Source: Dyella lutea
GTDB taxonomy: Bacteria > Pseudomonadota > Gammaproteobacteria > Xanthomonadales > Rhodanobacteraceae
Reading direction: 5' to 3'
Assembly: GCF_024158035.1 (NCBI RefSeq)
Contig: NZ_JAMZEK010000004.1
Span: 186,001 to 250,000, forward strand
Length of the DNA stretch: 64,000 nt
Shown: one piece after another, positions 32,496 through 41,708 of the stretch
How the letters are laid out: every line of letters begins with the position of its first letter
How positions within the stretch are numbered: the first letter of the stretch is position 1
Program-made: the position numbers and the translations under genes
The notes under the pieces: model-generated
What the model was told of the DNA's origin: nothing
The model's input: the letters and a program-made list of their open reading frames with translations, nothing else
The model's database searches: none

Positions 32496-35237
32496 ATGGA
32501 TACGGGCACACCCAGCGACGAACCACCGCTGTACTGCTACGGTTTTGGCAACGCGCAGTTCGACGAGGCGCGCGCCGAGTTGCGCGTGGGAGGCCTGGCC
32601 GTGGATCTCGAGCAGCGCCCGCTGCAGGTGCTGGCGCTGTTGCTGCGCCATGCCGACGAGGTGGTGACCCGCGAGGAACTGTTCGACACCGTCTGGGCCG
32701 GTCGGCCCACCGTGGACAACGTGCTGGCCAATGCGGTGGCCAAGCTGCGCAAGGCGCTGGGGCCGGGCGAGGCCGGGCGGGTCGTCAACGTGCCGCGGGT
32801 CGGTTACCGGCTGGTCGGCCCGATCCAGCGCACGGTGGCCGGACGTCGCCTGCGCAGCCAGCTGGCCCTGCGGGCCGGCGAGCCGGTGCCCGGGGGCAGC
32901 CACTTCCGCCTGCGCGAACAGCTGGCCCCGGCCCACGGCAGCGAAGTCTGGCTGGCCCGCCACGACAAGACCGGCGAAGCACGCGTCTACAAGTTCGCCA
33001 CCGCCGGTGACCGGTTGGCGGCGCTCAAGCGCGAGGCCACGCTGTATCGCGTGCTGCACGAGGGGCTCGGCGACCGGGACGACTTCGTGCGGGTGATCGA
33101 CTGGAATTTCGAGGACGCGCCGTTCTTTCTCGAGTGCGCCTGGGCCGGTGTCAGCCTGGCGCACTGGGCCGAGGACCCGGCCGGCCTGCCGGCGTTGGAG
33201 GGGGCGGCCCGGCTAGCGATCTTCCTGCAGATCGCCGACGCGGTGGCCGCGGCGCATCGGGTCGGCGTGCTGCACAAGGATCTCAAGCCTTCCAACGTGC
33301 TGGTGATGCCCGAAGGCGCGGGCTGGCGCCTGCGTGTGGGCGACTTCGGCAGTGGCCGCCTGATGGAGCCCGAGCGCCTCGACCAGCTCGGCATCACCGC
33401 GCTGGGCCTGACCGTGACCCAGGTGCTCGCCGACGACGCCAGCGGCACGCCGTTGTATCTGGCGCCGGAACTGCTGGGAGGGCAGGCGCCGACGGTGCAG
33501 AGCGACGTCTACGCGCTCGGCCTGATCCTCTACCAGATCTGGGTCGGCGACCTGCGCCGGCCGCTGGCGCCGGGCTGGGAGTCCGCGGTCGACGACGAGT
33601 TGTTGCGCGAGGACATTGCCGCGGCCACGGCCGGCGACCCGGCGCAGCGTCTGGCCAGCGTGGCCGAGCTGGCCGACCGCCTGCGTCGGCGCGACATGCG
33701 CCGGCTGGAGCGCGAGCGGCTGCGCGAGACCGAGGCCCGTGCGATGCGCGCGGAGCGGCGGCTCGAGCGCAGCCGCGCGCGGCGTCCCTGGATCGTCGCG
33801 GCGGTGCTGCTGTTGATGCTCGGCCTGGGTGTGAGCCTGTGGCAGTACCGCCGGGCCGGACTGGCGCGCGACGAGGCGCAACGTCAGGCGGCCATCGCCA
33901 ACGCCACCAACCGGTTCCTCAACGAGGATCTGCTCGGTGCCGGCATCGGTGGCGATTCCCCGGCCTGGTACGAGAAGAACCCCAGCCTGCGCGAGATCCT
34001 CGATGCGGCCGCCCAGCGGCTCGACGCCCGCTACCGCAAGGCCCCGCTGCTGGCGGCGAGCCTGCACCAGACCTTGGGGCGCGCCTACCGGGCCACCGGC
34101 GATTTCGCCAGCGCCAGCACCCAGCTCGGCAAGGCGGCCGAACTGATGCAGGGGGCGCTCGGCCCCGACGACGACCGCGTGCTGCTGGCGCGCTACGAAC
34201 TGGCGGTGATGCAGGCACACCTGTCGCACTTCGACCAGGCCACCAGCGAACTGGACCGCGCCGACCGCGATGCCGGCGTGCGGCGGCAGTCGGTGTCGGA
34301 GATCGGGCTGCGCTCGCACCTCGCGCGCGGCGACGTCGAGTACCAGCGCATGCAGGTGAAGGCGGCCTACGACAACTACCTGGCCGCACAGACCATCCAG
34401 CGCATCCTGCATCCGGACGACGTGCCGATGGCGGCACACATCCTGCTCAGCCTGGCTGGCTGCGACCTGCGCCTGGGACGCGCGGCCGACGCCGAGCGGA
34501 TTGCCCGCCAGGTGCTGGGCGGCGCCCCGTTCACGCGCGAGCGGATCGGCCGGGCGGTGCTAGGGATGGCCCGCTCGCGGCTGGGCGATGCGCTGCGAGC
34601 GCAAGGTCGCTACGCCGAGGCGCTTCCGGTGGTCAGCGCGGCGCTGGCGGACTTTGCCGCGGTGCAGGGGCCGGACGGGCAGGGCACGATCAGTACGCTG
34701 AGTACGCTGGGTTACCTCTACTCGCTCAGCGGCGACGATCGCCGCGCGCTGTCGATCGAGCGCGATGTCTACCAGCGCACCCTGCACCGCTGGGGGCCGG
34801 ACAGCCAGTACACCCTGGTCGAGCGGCTGAACCTGGGCACCCAGGAACAGGATGCCGGCGACCTGACCGCGGCACTGGCGGATATCCGTGCCGCCGGGCG
34901 GGGCCTGGCCAGGACCTCCGGCGAACACAGTCCGGTGCTGCAGGCCGCGCGGGTGGCCGAGGCCGGCGTGCTCAGCGCGCTGGGCCAGCAGGCGCAGGCA
35001 CTGGCGCTGATCGACCAGGTCGATCCGGCGGCCTACCAGAGCACCACCTCCGATCCCGGCCGCGCCGCCGTGTTGAGCGCGCTGCGTGCGCAGATCCTGT
35101 GGCGGATGGGGCGGATCGGGGAGGCCCGGCCCCGCCTGCGGCAGGCGCTGGCGGACATGCAGCGCGACGGGGTGGCCGAGGCCGAGCAGGCACCGTTCCG
35201 CGCCCTGCTGGCGAAGGGACCCGGAACCGCGCCCTGA
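32496..35237 (+). CDS. OmpR-type DNA-binding domain / protein kinase / TPR fusion
   Basis: A 913-residue protein. Residues 12-110 are an OmpR/PhoB winged helix (AELRVGGLAVDLEQRPLQVLALLLRH, then VDNVLANAVAKLRKALG and VPRVGYRL). Residues 140-405 are a Ser/Thr kinase: Lys in VYKFAT, catalytic loop VLHKDLKPSNVL (HKD rather than HRD), DFGSG, and GTPLYLAPELL. An Arg-rich helix and one membrane helix at about 428-447 follow. Residues 470-900 are TPR-like helical repeats, outside or periplasmic if topology follows. GGGGGAGG precedes ATG 32496. It would link an outer signal to phosphorylation and DNA binding. Confidence 0.85.
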   Translation: MDTGTPSDEPPLYCYGFGNAQFDEARAELRVGGLAVDLEQRPLQVLALLLRHADEVVTREELFDTVWAGRPTVDNVLANAVAKLRKALGPGEAGRVVNVPRVGYRLVGPIQRTVAGRRLRSQLALRAGEPVPGGSHFRLREQLAPAHGSEVWLARHDKTGEARVYKFATAGDRLAALKREATLYRVLHEGLGDRDDFVRVIDWNFEDAPFFLECAWAGVSLAHWAEDPAGLPALEGAARLAIFLQIADAVAAAHRVGVLHKDLKPSNVLVMPEGAGWRLRVGDFGSGRLMEPERLDQLGITALGLTVTQVLADDASGTPLYLAPELLGGQAPTVQSDVYALGLILYQIWVGDLRRPLAPGWESAVDDELLREDIAAATAGDPAQRLASVAELADRLRRRDMRRLERERLRETEARAMRAERRLERSRARRPWIVAAVLLLMLGLGVSLWQYRRAGLARDEAQRQAAIANATNRFLNEDLLGAGIGGDSPAWYEKNPSLREILDAAAQRLDARYRKAPLLAASLHQTLGRAYRATGDFASASTQLGKAAELMQGALGPDDDRVLLARYELAVMQAHLSHFDQATSELDRADRDAGVRRQSVSEIGLRSHLARGDVEYQRMQVKAAYDNYLAAQTIQRILHPDDVPMAAHILLSLAGCDLRLGRAADAERIARQVLGGAPFTRERIGRAVLGMARSRLGDALRAQGRYAEALPVVSAALADFAAVQGPDGQGTISTLSTLGYLYSLSGDDRRALSIERDVYQRTLHRWGPDSQYTLVERLNLGTQEQDAGDLTAALADIRAAGRGLARTSGEHSPVLQAARVAEAGVLSALGQQAQALALIDQVDPAAYQSTTSDPGRAAVLSALRAQILWRMGRIGEARPRLRQALADMQRDGVAEAEQAPFRALLAKGPGTAP

Positions 35238-35649
35238 TCGCCGGGGTTCCGCCGGGCCGGCTTCCCACATCGTCCCGACCCATCTCTCTGCGCCGTGCTC
35301 GCGGTGACCCCATCCATGCTGTATCAATCGCCTTTCACCCGGACCGCGGCAGGGAGGCTGGGGACCATGACTGAACGGCAGGACGGCACGTGCCTCACAG
35401 GATGCGAACGGGATCGCATCATGCACCGTGGCCTGTCCACACGATCTTCCCCGGGGGGATGCGCGCTGCCCGATGCGGCGTCGCGGCGGTCTCCTCCTCT
35501 CTTGAGACGGCTTTTCCGCTCCGGCCCGGCCCTGCAAGGGACCGGAGCGACGTTTTCCGGGATCGATGCTGCCCGATCACCGGACGTCCGGACGATGCGC
35601 CGGACCAGCCGGCAGCCACAGTCCGTCAAAGGCACTAGAGGAGTTCCGC
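35238..35649. other. Intergenic region with a long hairpin
   Basis: 412 bases between the kinase fusion and the PqqC-like gene. Open frames here lack coding character and start signals. A hairpin at 35518-35548 (GCTCCGG / CCGGAGC arms, with inner pairing CCCT/AGGG) lies 100 bases before the next ATG. It may be a terminator-like or leader structure; no U-run follows. No clear promoter was seen. Confidence 0.45.
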
Positions 35650-36426
35650 ATGAACAAGCATTTCGAACGCACCGGCCCGCTCACCGAACTGTCCAGCTAT
35701 CCGCAATGGGCGCAGGACATGATCGCCGACTGCGAGAGCACCAAGGCCCGCGTTCTCGACCACGAGATCTGGAAGCTGATGATGGACCTGCGCCTGGACG
35801 AGGAGTCCACGGCGAACTTCATGCTGGGCCTGTGGCCCTTTATCGAGCGCTTTCCCAGCTTCATGGCGCTGAGCCTGCTCAAGACCCGCTACGGACGCAG
35901 TCCCGGCGACAACCTGGCCCGGCGCTGGCTGGTGCGCAACATCCGGGTGGAGCAGAACCACGCCGAATACTGGATTCACTGGTCCGAGGGCGCCGGCGTA
36001 CCGCGCGAGCGCCTGCTCGGCGAGGCGCCCCCGCACGGCACCGACGGCCTGCCTCGCTGGTGCGAGGACATCTGCGCCCGCGGCAGCCTGGCGGCTGGCA
36101 TCGTGGCCACCAATTACGCCATCGAGGGGGTGACCGGGGAGTGGTCACAGATGATCTATGACAGCACGAAGTACCGGGAAAGCTTTGATCCTTCGGTAAG
36201 AACATCCGCGCTAAAGTGGTTGCACCTTCATGCCGCTTATGACGACACTCACCCGTGGGAAGCGCTGGAGATCGTCTGCACGCTGATGGGCACGGACCCT
36301 TCGGCCGACGACGTGGCGCATCTTACCGAGTGCATCAAGCGAAGCTACACCAGCATGATTTTGTTGGGGGACCGGTGCATCCAGAACTGCCCGGACCGGT
36401 TGTTGCTTAGCGAGGCCGCGGCCTAA
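35650..36426 (+). CDS. Heme-oxygenase-fold (TenA/PqqC-like) protein
   Basis: A 258-residue all-helical protein of the iron-containing redox enzyme/PqqC/TenA-like group. Clues are VEQNHAEYWIHW and NYAIEGVTGEWSQMIYD in the order of two metal-binding helices, plus HAAYDDTHPWEALEIV, giving His/Glu/Asp ligands (HAxxW, E-x-x-x-E, D-x-x-H). Such proteins can be cofactorless oxidases, diiron or heme-degrading enzymes. AGAGGAG precedes ATG 35650. It lies 70 bases before a large c-di-GMP turnover gene and may be co-transcribed with it; substrate unknown. Confidence 0.75.
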   Translation: MNKHFERTGPLTELSSYPQWAQDMIADCESTKARVLDHEIWKLMMDLRLDEESTANFMLGLWPFIERFPSFMALSLLKTRYGRSPGDNLARRWLVRNIRVEQNHAEYWIHWSEGAGVPRERLLGEAPPHGTDGLPRWCEDICARGSLAAGIVATNYAIEGVTGEWSQMIYDSTKYRESFDPSVRTSALKWLHLHAAYDDTHPWEALEIVCTLMGTDPSADDVAHLTECIKRSYTSMILLGDRCIQNCPDRLLLSEAAA

Positions 36427-36496
36427 AGGATTGTCGCGGAAGGAGAAAACAGGGGAAGGGCGCCCGGTCCGGTGCCCTCCGGCGTAAAGGCGGGCG

Positions 36497-39289
36497 ATGC
36501 GGTTTGCGGGTAACAGTCTGAGCGTACAGCGGTCGCTGACACGGCGACTGATGCCGCTCGCCTACGCGCTGGCCCTGGCCATCGTGCTGATCATGGCGAT
36601 GACCTGGGGCGTACTGCAGATCCAGGTGACTCTCGCTGGTTTCCTGAACAGCGAGAGCATCTGGTCCAAAGCGCAGAAACAGGCCGTGATCGACCTGGGC
36701 AACTACGCGTTGAGCGGGTCTCCCGACGACCTGGCCCATTTCCAGACCCATTACGACCTGTTGCAGAGCGACCGCTGGGGCCGCGATGCGATCGCCTCCG
36801 GTCACTACCGCAAGCAGGACATCGACGAGGTGTTCCGCAAGGGCAACATCATGCCGGCCTCCAAGCCCGGCATGATCTTCATGCTGCGCCACTTCACCGG
36901 GGCGCCGCACCTGCGGGCATCGCTGGATGCCTGGCGCTCCACCGACGCCTCGATCGACGAGCTCGGCCGGATCGCCGTCCAGATCCAGCAGCTCTATGCG
37001 AAGGGGGTGCCGACGGCGGACGAGATCGCCCGCATCCGCCAGCGCATCAACACTCTCAACGCCTTCATGGAACCGCGCACCAACCTGTTCTCGGTGGAGA
37101 TGGTCAAAGGCGCCATCTGGGCCGGTCAGATGCTCTTCTGGTGCGTGATCGGTGCGTTCTGCCTTGCCGCCGGCCTGTGGCTGTGGATGGCCCGCCGGAT
37201 CGTCGAGAGCATCCGCGGCAGCGAGGAGCGCTATCGCCTGCTGTTCGACAGCGCCGGCGACGCCATCGTCATGGTCGATCGGCGCTCCGGCCGGGTGCTG
37301 GACGCCAACCGCACCGCGTCGGCCTGGACCGGCTGCAACGAGCGCGAACTGGTCGGGCGGGACTTCACCTCGCTGTTCGCCCACGACCCCCTCGACCTCG
37401 ACAACGGCCTGCCGCCGGTCGGCAGCCGCGAGGGTGACATCGCGCTGACCTCGCTGCTCGGCAGGGGCGGCGAGGTACGGCCGGTGGAGACGCGCAGCAG
37501 CCTTGCGCGCTGGGGCGATACCGAGGTCAGCCAGGCGATCGTCCGCGACGTGTCCGATCGCGTGGCGATGGAACACGAGCGGCGCATCGCCGCCAAGGCG
37601 CTGGGCAGCATCGCCGAGGGCGTGATCATCGCCGACGCCGACCGCCGCGTGGTCACGGTCAATGCCGCCCACGTCGAGATCACCGGCTTCACCGCCCAGG
37701 CGCTGCAGGGCGTGCGCTTCGACGAAACCCGATGCCTGGCCGACGACCGCCCGTTGCCGGACAGTGTCTGGCGCTCGATCGAGCTGGGCGGCAACTGGCG
37801 CGGCGAAGTGAAGAGCCGCCGTCGCGACGGCAGCACCTATCCCGAACTGCTCAGCATCAGCGCGATCCGCGACGATTCGGGCCAGGTGCTGCACTACGTG
37901 GCGGTATTCACCAACATCACCACCACCAAGGCGGATCAGCGCCGGCTGGAGCACCTGGCCACCCACGACCTGCTGACCGGGCTGGCCAATCGCACCGAGT
38001 TCGAGCGCCGCTGCGGCGACGCGCTGGAACTCGCCTCGCGCAGCCGCAGCTGCATGGCGGTGCTGTTCATCGACCTGGATGCCTTCAAGATCGTCAACGA
38101 CAGCTACAGCCACGCCATCGGCGACCGGCTGCTGGCGCGAGTGGCCGAGCGCATCCTGGCCGAACTGGGACCGAACGATCTGGCCGGGCGCATCGGTGGC
38201 GACGAATTCACCGCCCTGGTCACCGGGCTGGACACCCGCGACGAGGCGGCGCACGTCGCCAGCCGGTTGCTGGCCGCGCTGGCCGCGCCGATCCCGGTGG
38301 ACGAATACGATATCGTGCTCAGCGCCAGCATCGGCATTGCCAGCTACCCGCTGGACGGCGAAACCCCGTCGGCGCTGATCACCAATGCCGACGCGGCGAT
38401 GTACGCGGCCAAGAGCGAGGAGCGCAACGCGTTCCGCTTCTACTCCCCGATCATGCAGGCCGACGCGCGCAAGCGCCTGCAGCTGGCTTCCGAGTTGCGC
38501 CAGGCACTGGCCAACGACGAGTTCCGGCTGGTGTTCCAGCCCAGCCTGGACCTGCGCACCGGGCGCGTGGTGGCTGCCGAGGCGCTGCTGCGCTGGCAGC
38601 ACCCCAAGCGCGGACTGGTGATGCCGGACAACTTCATCCCGATGGCCGAGAGCCTCGGCCTGATTCGGCGCATCGACGAGTGGGTGCTGCGCGCGGCCTG
38701 TGCCTGGATCAAACAGTGGGAGCACGAGCGGGTCGCACCGATCCGCATCGCGGTGAACGTCTCGGCCAGCTGGTTCGGCCACCCGGCCTTCATCGAGGGG
38801 CTGCAGAGGGCGCTGCGCGACTACCAGGTCGATCCGAAGCGCCTGCTGCTGGAGATCACCGAGAGCGCGATCCTGCGCCTGGGCGAAGGCACCCACCGCA
38901 CCATGTACGCGCTGCACACCATGGGCGTGGGCGTGGCAATCGACGACTTCGGCACCGGCTACTCCTCGCTGGCCTACCTCAAGCTGCCGGCGGTGGTCTG
39001 CCTGAAGATCGACCGCACCTTCATCACCGGCATCCCGCGCAACGCGGACGACGTGGCCATCGTCGAGGCGATCCTGGCGATGGCGCGCAGCCTCAGGCTC
39101 TACGCCATTGCCGAAGGCATCGAGGACGAGGAGCAGCACGAGTTCCTGCTGCGCGCCGGTTGCGAGGAAGGGCAGGGCTACCTCTACGCCCGGCCGCTGG
39201 AAGTGCCGGACCTCATGCGCATGCTGAAGTCCGGCGGCAACCAGCCGCCGACCCGCCTGCGCCTGGTGCCGCCGCCGCGGGCGGGATGA
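36497..39289 (+). CDS. Membrane PAS-PAS-GGDEF-EAL c-di-GMP turnover protein
   Basis: A 930-residue protein: a membrane helix near 18-40, a periplasmic sensor of about 165 residues, a second helix (about 213-235), two PAS domains (about 243-355 and 365-480), then a diguanylate cyclase domain with an intact GGDEF (about residue 566) and an EAL domain from about 670. Phosphodiesterase residues are present: EAL in AAEALLRW (about 693), EITESAI, DDFGTGYSS, KIDRTF and AEGIE. Both activities are therefore possible. The product would tune c-di-GMP in response to periplasmic and cytoplasmic cues. The RBS at ATG 36497 is weak. Confidence 0.92.
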   Translation: MRFAGNSLSVQRSLTRRLMPLAYALALAIVLIMAMTWGVLQIQVTLAGFLNSESIWSKAQKQAVIDLGNYALSGSPDDLAHFQTHYDLLQSDRWGRDAIASGHYRKQDIDEVFRKGNIMPASKPGMIFMLRHFTGAPHLRASLDAWRSTDASIDELGRIAVQIQQLYAKGVPTADEIARIRQRINTLNAFMEPRTNLFSVEMVKGAIWAGQMLFWCVIGAFCLAAGLWLWMARRIVESIRGSEERYRLLFDSAGDAIVMVDRRSGRVLDANRTASAWTGCNERELVGRDFTSLFAHDPLDLDNGLPPVGSREGDIALTSLLGRGGEVRPVETRSSLARWGDTEVSQAIVRDVSDRVAMEHERRIAAKALGSIAEGVIIADADRRVVTVNAAHVEITGFTAQALQGVRFDETRCLADDRPLPDSVWRSIELGGNWRGEVKSRRRDGSTYPELLSISAIRDDSGQVLHYVAVFTNITTTKADQRRLEHLATHDLLTGLANRTEFERRCGDALELASRSRSCMAVLFIDLDAFKIVNDSYSHAIGDRLLARVAERILAELGPNDLAGRIGGDEFTALVTGLDTRDEAAHVASRLLAALAAPIPVDEYDIVLSASIGIASYPLDGETPSALITNADAAMYAAKSEERNAFRFYSPIMQADARKRLQLASELRQALANDEFRLVFQPSLDLRTGRVVAAEALLRWQHPKRGLVMPDNFIPMAESLGLIRRIDEWVLRAACAWIKQWEHERVAPIRIAVNVSASWFGHPAFIEGLQRALRDYQVDPKRLLLEITESAILRLGEGTHRTMYALHTMGVGVAIDDFGTGYSSLAYLKLPAVVCLKIDRTFITGIPRNADDVAIVEAILAMARSLRLYAIAEGIEDEEQHEFLLRAGCEEGQGYLYARPLEVPDLMRMLKSGGNQPPTRLRLVPPPRAG

Positions 39290-39333
39290 TCATGGACCGC
39301 CCGCGCGTCGCCCAGTGCCAGGGTGGGGGTCGT

Positions 39334-40044
39334 TCAGTGCCCACCGCCGACGTCGGCGTAGCGGGTCCCGGTCTGGTAGAGCTGCGGCATCAGCCGGCGC
39401 AGCGCGGCGACCTTGGGCGCGTCGTTGTAGACGATGTACGGGTCGTCGGCATGCGTGCGGTAGTAGTCCTGGTGGTATCCCTCGGCCACGTAGAACGCCG
39501 GCAGCGACTCCACCCGGGTGACGATCGGCGCGTCGAACGCATGCGCCGCACCCAACTGGCGGATATAGGCCTGCGCCACTTCGCTCTGTTGCGGTGTGGT
39601 GGTGAAGATCTCCGAACGGTACTGGGTGCCGTGGTCCGGCCCCTGCCGGTTGAGTTCGGTCGGATCGTGCGCCACCGAGAAGAACACCTGCAGCAGGGTG
39701 CCGAAGCTCACCTGGGCCGGGTCGTAGACGATCTTCACCGATTCGGCGTGGCCGGTGTCGCCCTCGGCGACGCGGAAGTAGTGCGCGGTGTCCGCCGCGC
39801 CACCGGCGTAGCCGGCCCACACCTGGCGCACGCCCTTCACGTGCTCGAACACCGCCTGCAGACCCCAGAAGCAGCCGCCGGCCAGCACGGCCACCTGATC
39901 GCCGGCCGCGGCTGGCGCCGGGTCGAGTTTCGGTGGTGGCACCACGGCCTGGCTGGCGGGCGCGGCGCTGCAGGCGCCGACGGTCAGGGCCAGCAAGGCG
40001 GTGCCGACGCGGAAGAGCAGCACGAGACGGGATTTGCGGGGCAT
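39334..40044 (-). CDS. msrA: Peptide-methionine (S)-S-oxide reductase, predicted lipoprotein
   Basis: A 236-residue MsrA. The catalytic motif is GGCFWG with Cys58; DTGHAESVKIVYDP, VFFSVAHDPTELNRQGPDHGTQYRS and AEGYHQDYY are standard. It reduces methionine-S-sulfoxide in proteins using thioredoxin-like donors. The N-terminus has a signal sequence and lipobox (VGAC, Cys25), so it is likely an envelope lipoprotein rather than a cytoplasmic enzyme. The start is ATG 40044; upstream in-frame ATGs give Arg-rich non-coding sequence. No MsrB is adjacent. Confidence 0.93.
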   Translation of the reverse strand: MPRKSRLVLLFRVGTALLALTVGACSAAPASQAVVPPPKLDPAPAAAGDQVAVLAGGCFWGLQAVFEHVKGVRQVWAGYAGGAADTAHYFRVAEGDTGHAESVKIVYDPAQVSFGTLLQVFFSVAHDPTELNRQGPDHGTQYRSEIFTTTPQQSEVAQAYIRQLGAAHAFDAPIVTRVESLPAFYVAEGYHQDYYRTHADDPYIVYNDAPKVAALRRLMPQLYQTGTRYADVGGGH

Positions 40045-40222
40045 GGGGAGGCTTCCTGGAGTGGCAGGGGGGAAGGCCGCCGGTTCGCGACAGCATCCTC
40101 TACGCAGTGGTCGCGGGAAAGGATGCGTCGCCAGGCGTCCGCCCGTCGCTTCGCCGCCGGTCGCCCGGCGGTTACCCCGCGGCAATCGCCGGCAGGGGAA
40201 GGCTGAGGTCGTGGGCGCGTGC

Positions 40223-41038
40223 ATGCATCCGGTCATCGACCTCGGTGCCTACGCGCGCCGCATCGGCTTTCTCGACCCGATGCGCGCGGACCTGGCGACC
40301 GTCCAGGGCATCGTGCGGGCACACGTGGCGGCGATCGCCTTCGAGAACCTCGATGCGCTGATGGGCAAGCCGATCGACCTCGATCCGCTGGGTATCGAGG
40401 ACAAGCTGGTCCATCGCGGGCGCGGGGGCTACTGCTTCGAGCACAACCGGCTGCTGGCCGAGGTGCTGCGCTCGCTGGACCTGCGCGTGGATTGCCTGTT
40501 GGCCCGGGTGCTGTGGAACCGGCCGGACGGCGCCGCTGCGCCGCTGAGCCACATGGCGCTGCGCGTGGTCATCGACGAGGAGCCATGGCTGGTCGACGTC
40601 GGCTTCGGCGGCCTCAGCCTGTCCAGCGCGCTGCGGCTGTCCCGCGGCCTGGAGCAGCTCACCCCGCACGAGCCCTGCCGCCTGCTCGAGCGCGACGACG
40701 AATGGCTGCTGCAGGCGCAGGTGGCGGGTCAGTGGCGCAGCCTGTACCGGTTCCGCCAGCAGCCGTGCGAGGAAATCGACCTGGCCGTGGCCAACCACTA
40801 CGTGTCGACCCATCCCGAGTCGCCGTTCACGCACCAGCTGATCGTGGCGCGCACCATCGCCGACCAGCGGCTGACGCTGCGCAACCACGAGTTCACCATC
40901 CACCATCGCGGCGGGCCGAGCGAGCACTACCCGCTGCCCACCACCACCGACATCCGCCGGGTGCTGGAGCGCCACTTCATGCTGGTGCTGCCGGCGCATG
41001 CCGGACTGGACCGCCGGCTGGCGATGCTGCCGCGCTGA
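40223..41038 (+). CDS. Arylamine N-acetyltransferase
   Basis: A 271-residue NAT with the Cys-His-Asp triad: Cys71 in GRGGYCFEHN, the His of LSHMALRVV and the Asp of WLVDVGFGG. It moves acetyl from acetyl-CoA to arylamines or hydrazines, or acts on related aromatic amines. ATG 40223 begins the family's conserved N-terminus (LGAYARRIGF); an in-frame GTG at 40211 has a better placed purine-rich stretch (GGAAGG about eight bases away) and may be the real start. Confidence 0.9.
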   Translation: MHPVIDLGAYARRIGFLDPMRADLATVQGIVRAHVAAIAFENLDALMGKPIDLDPLGIEDKLVHRGRGGYCFEHNRLLAEVLRSLDLRVDCLLARVLWNRPDGAAAPLSHMALRVVIDEEPWLVDVGFGGLSLSSALRLSRGLEQLTPHEPCRLLERDDEWLLQAQVAGQWRSLYRFRQQPCEEIDLAVANHYVSTHPESPFTHQLIVARTIADQRLTLRNHEFTIHHRGGPSEHYPLPTTTDIRRVLERHFMLVLPAHAGLDRRLAMLPR

Positions 41039-41048
41039 GCGCGGCGGC

Positions 41049-41279
41049 TCAGTCCGCCGCGTGGACGAGGATCGCCACCTCGCCGTCCACCACCACGCGC
41101 TGTCCCGCGTGGATCTTGCAGGTCTTGCGCAGCTCCAGCGTGCCGTCCACGGTGACCACCCCGGCGGCGACGATGGCCTTGCCCGCGCCGCCGCTGTCGC
41201 ATAGGCCAACCAGCTTGAGCAACTGGTTCAGCTCCACGTAGTCGTGCGGCGGCTCCAGGGCGAAGTCGATGTGTTCCAT
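41049..41279 (-). CDS. Small S4-domain RNA-binding protein (YbcJ type)
   Basis: A 76-residue S4-like RNA-binding protein: VELNQLLKLVGLCDSGGAGKAIVAAGVVTVDG is the S4 helix-loop-strand with the GG-A-K-IV--G-V-V-G pattern, followed by KIHAGQRVVVDG. It is close to YbcJ of E. coli (about 70 aa). Function is unproven but likely RNA or ribosome related. Its start is six bases from the downstream end of the barstar gene, so it may ride on the same transcript. Confidence 0.88.
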   Translation of the reverse strand: MEHIDFALEPPHDYVELNQLLKLVGLCDSGGAGKAIVAAGVVTVDGTLELRKTCKIHAGQRVVVDGEVAILVHAAD

Positions 41280-41285
41280 GGCGGG

Positions 41286-41708
41286 TCAGTCGTCGGTGGC
41301 GGGCAGGGGGAAGAAGGCAAAGAAGGGCCGGTCGTGTTCCAACGCAAACGTGGCCGCGTCGTCGAGCACGCCGCGCAGGATCGTGAGGTCGTGCGGTGCA
41401 CCCCGGCGCAGCGGGTCGACGTGTTCGAACAGCAGCACGTGGCCCCAGGCCGGCTGCCAGCCCGGGTCGCGCAGGCAGTCGGCCAGCGCGTCCCAGTTGA
41501 AGCCGAAGTCCTCGGGCAACTGCAGCGTTTCGGCGATGCGCGCCAGCAGAGCGGCCTTGCCGGTGCAGCCAGCGAGATCGATCCGGCGCAGTGCCAGTTC
41601 GTGCCGGCGCGCCTGCGCGGCGAGCGCGGGGTAGTCACGCGCGTCCACGTCGTAGATGCCGGAAAGCAGCGGCCGGCTGAGATCGAGGTGGCCCTCCGCG
41701 TGGCTCAT
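41286..41708 (-). CDS. Barstar-family ribonuclease inhibitor
   Basis: A 140-residue barstar-like protein. The core has IDLAGCTGKAALLARIAETLQLPEDFGFNWDALADCLRD, the barstar helix-strand with FG-NWDAL-DCL. It should bind and neutralise the adjacent secreted ribonuclease, whose gene end overlaps this gene's start by four bases (ATGA). Longer than Bacillus barstar (90 aa) by N- and C-terminal extensions. Confidence 0.88.
   Translation of the reverse strand: MSHAEGHLDLSRPLLSGIYDVDARDYPALAAQARRHELALRRIDLAGCTGKAALLARIAETLQLPEDFGFNWDALADCLRDPGWQPAWGHVLLFEHVDPLRRGAPHDLTILRGVLDDAATFALEHDRPFFAFFPLPATDD

Noticed and set aside
36407-39139. Minus-strand open frame of 910 codons
   Set aside because: Antisense to the PAS-GGDEF-EAL gene, whose motifs are complete; composition is that of a shadow.
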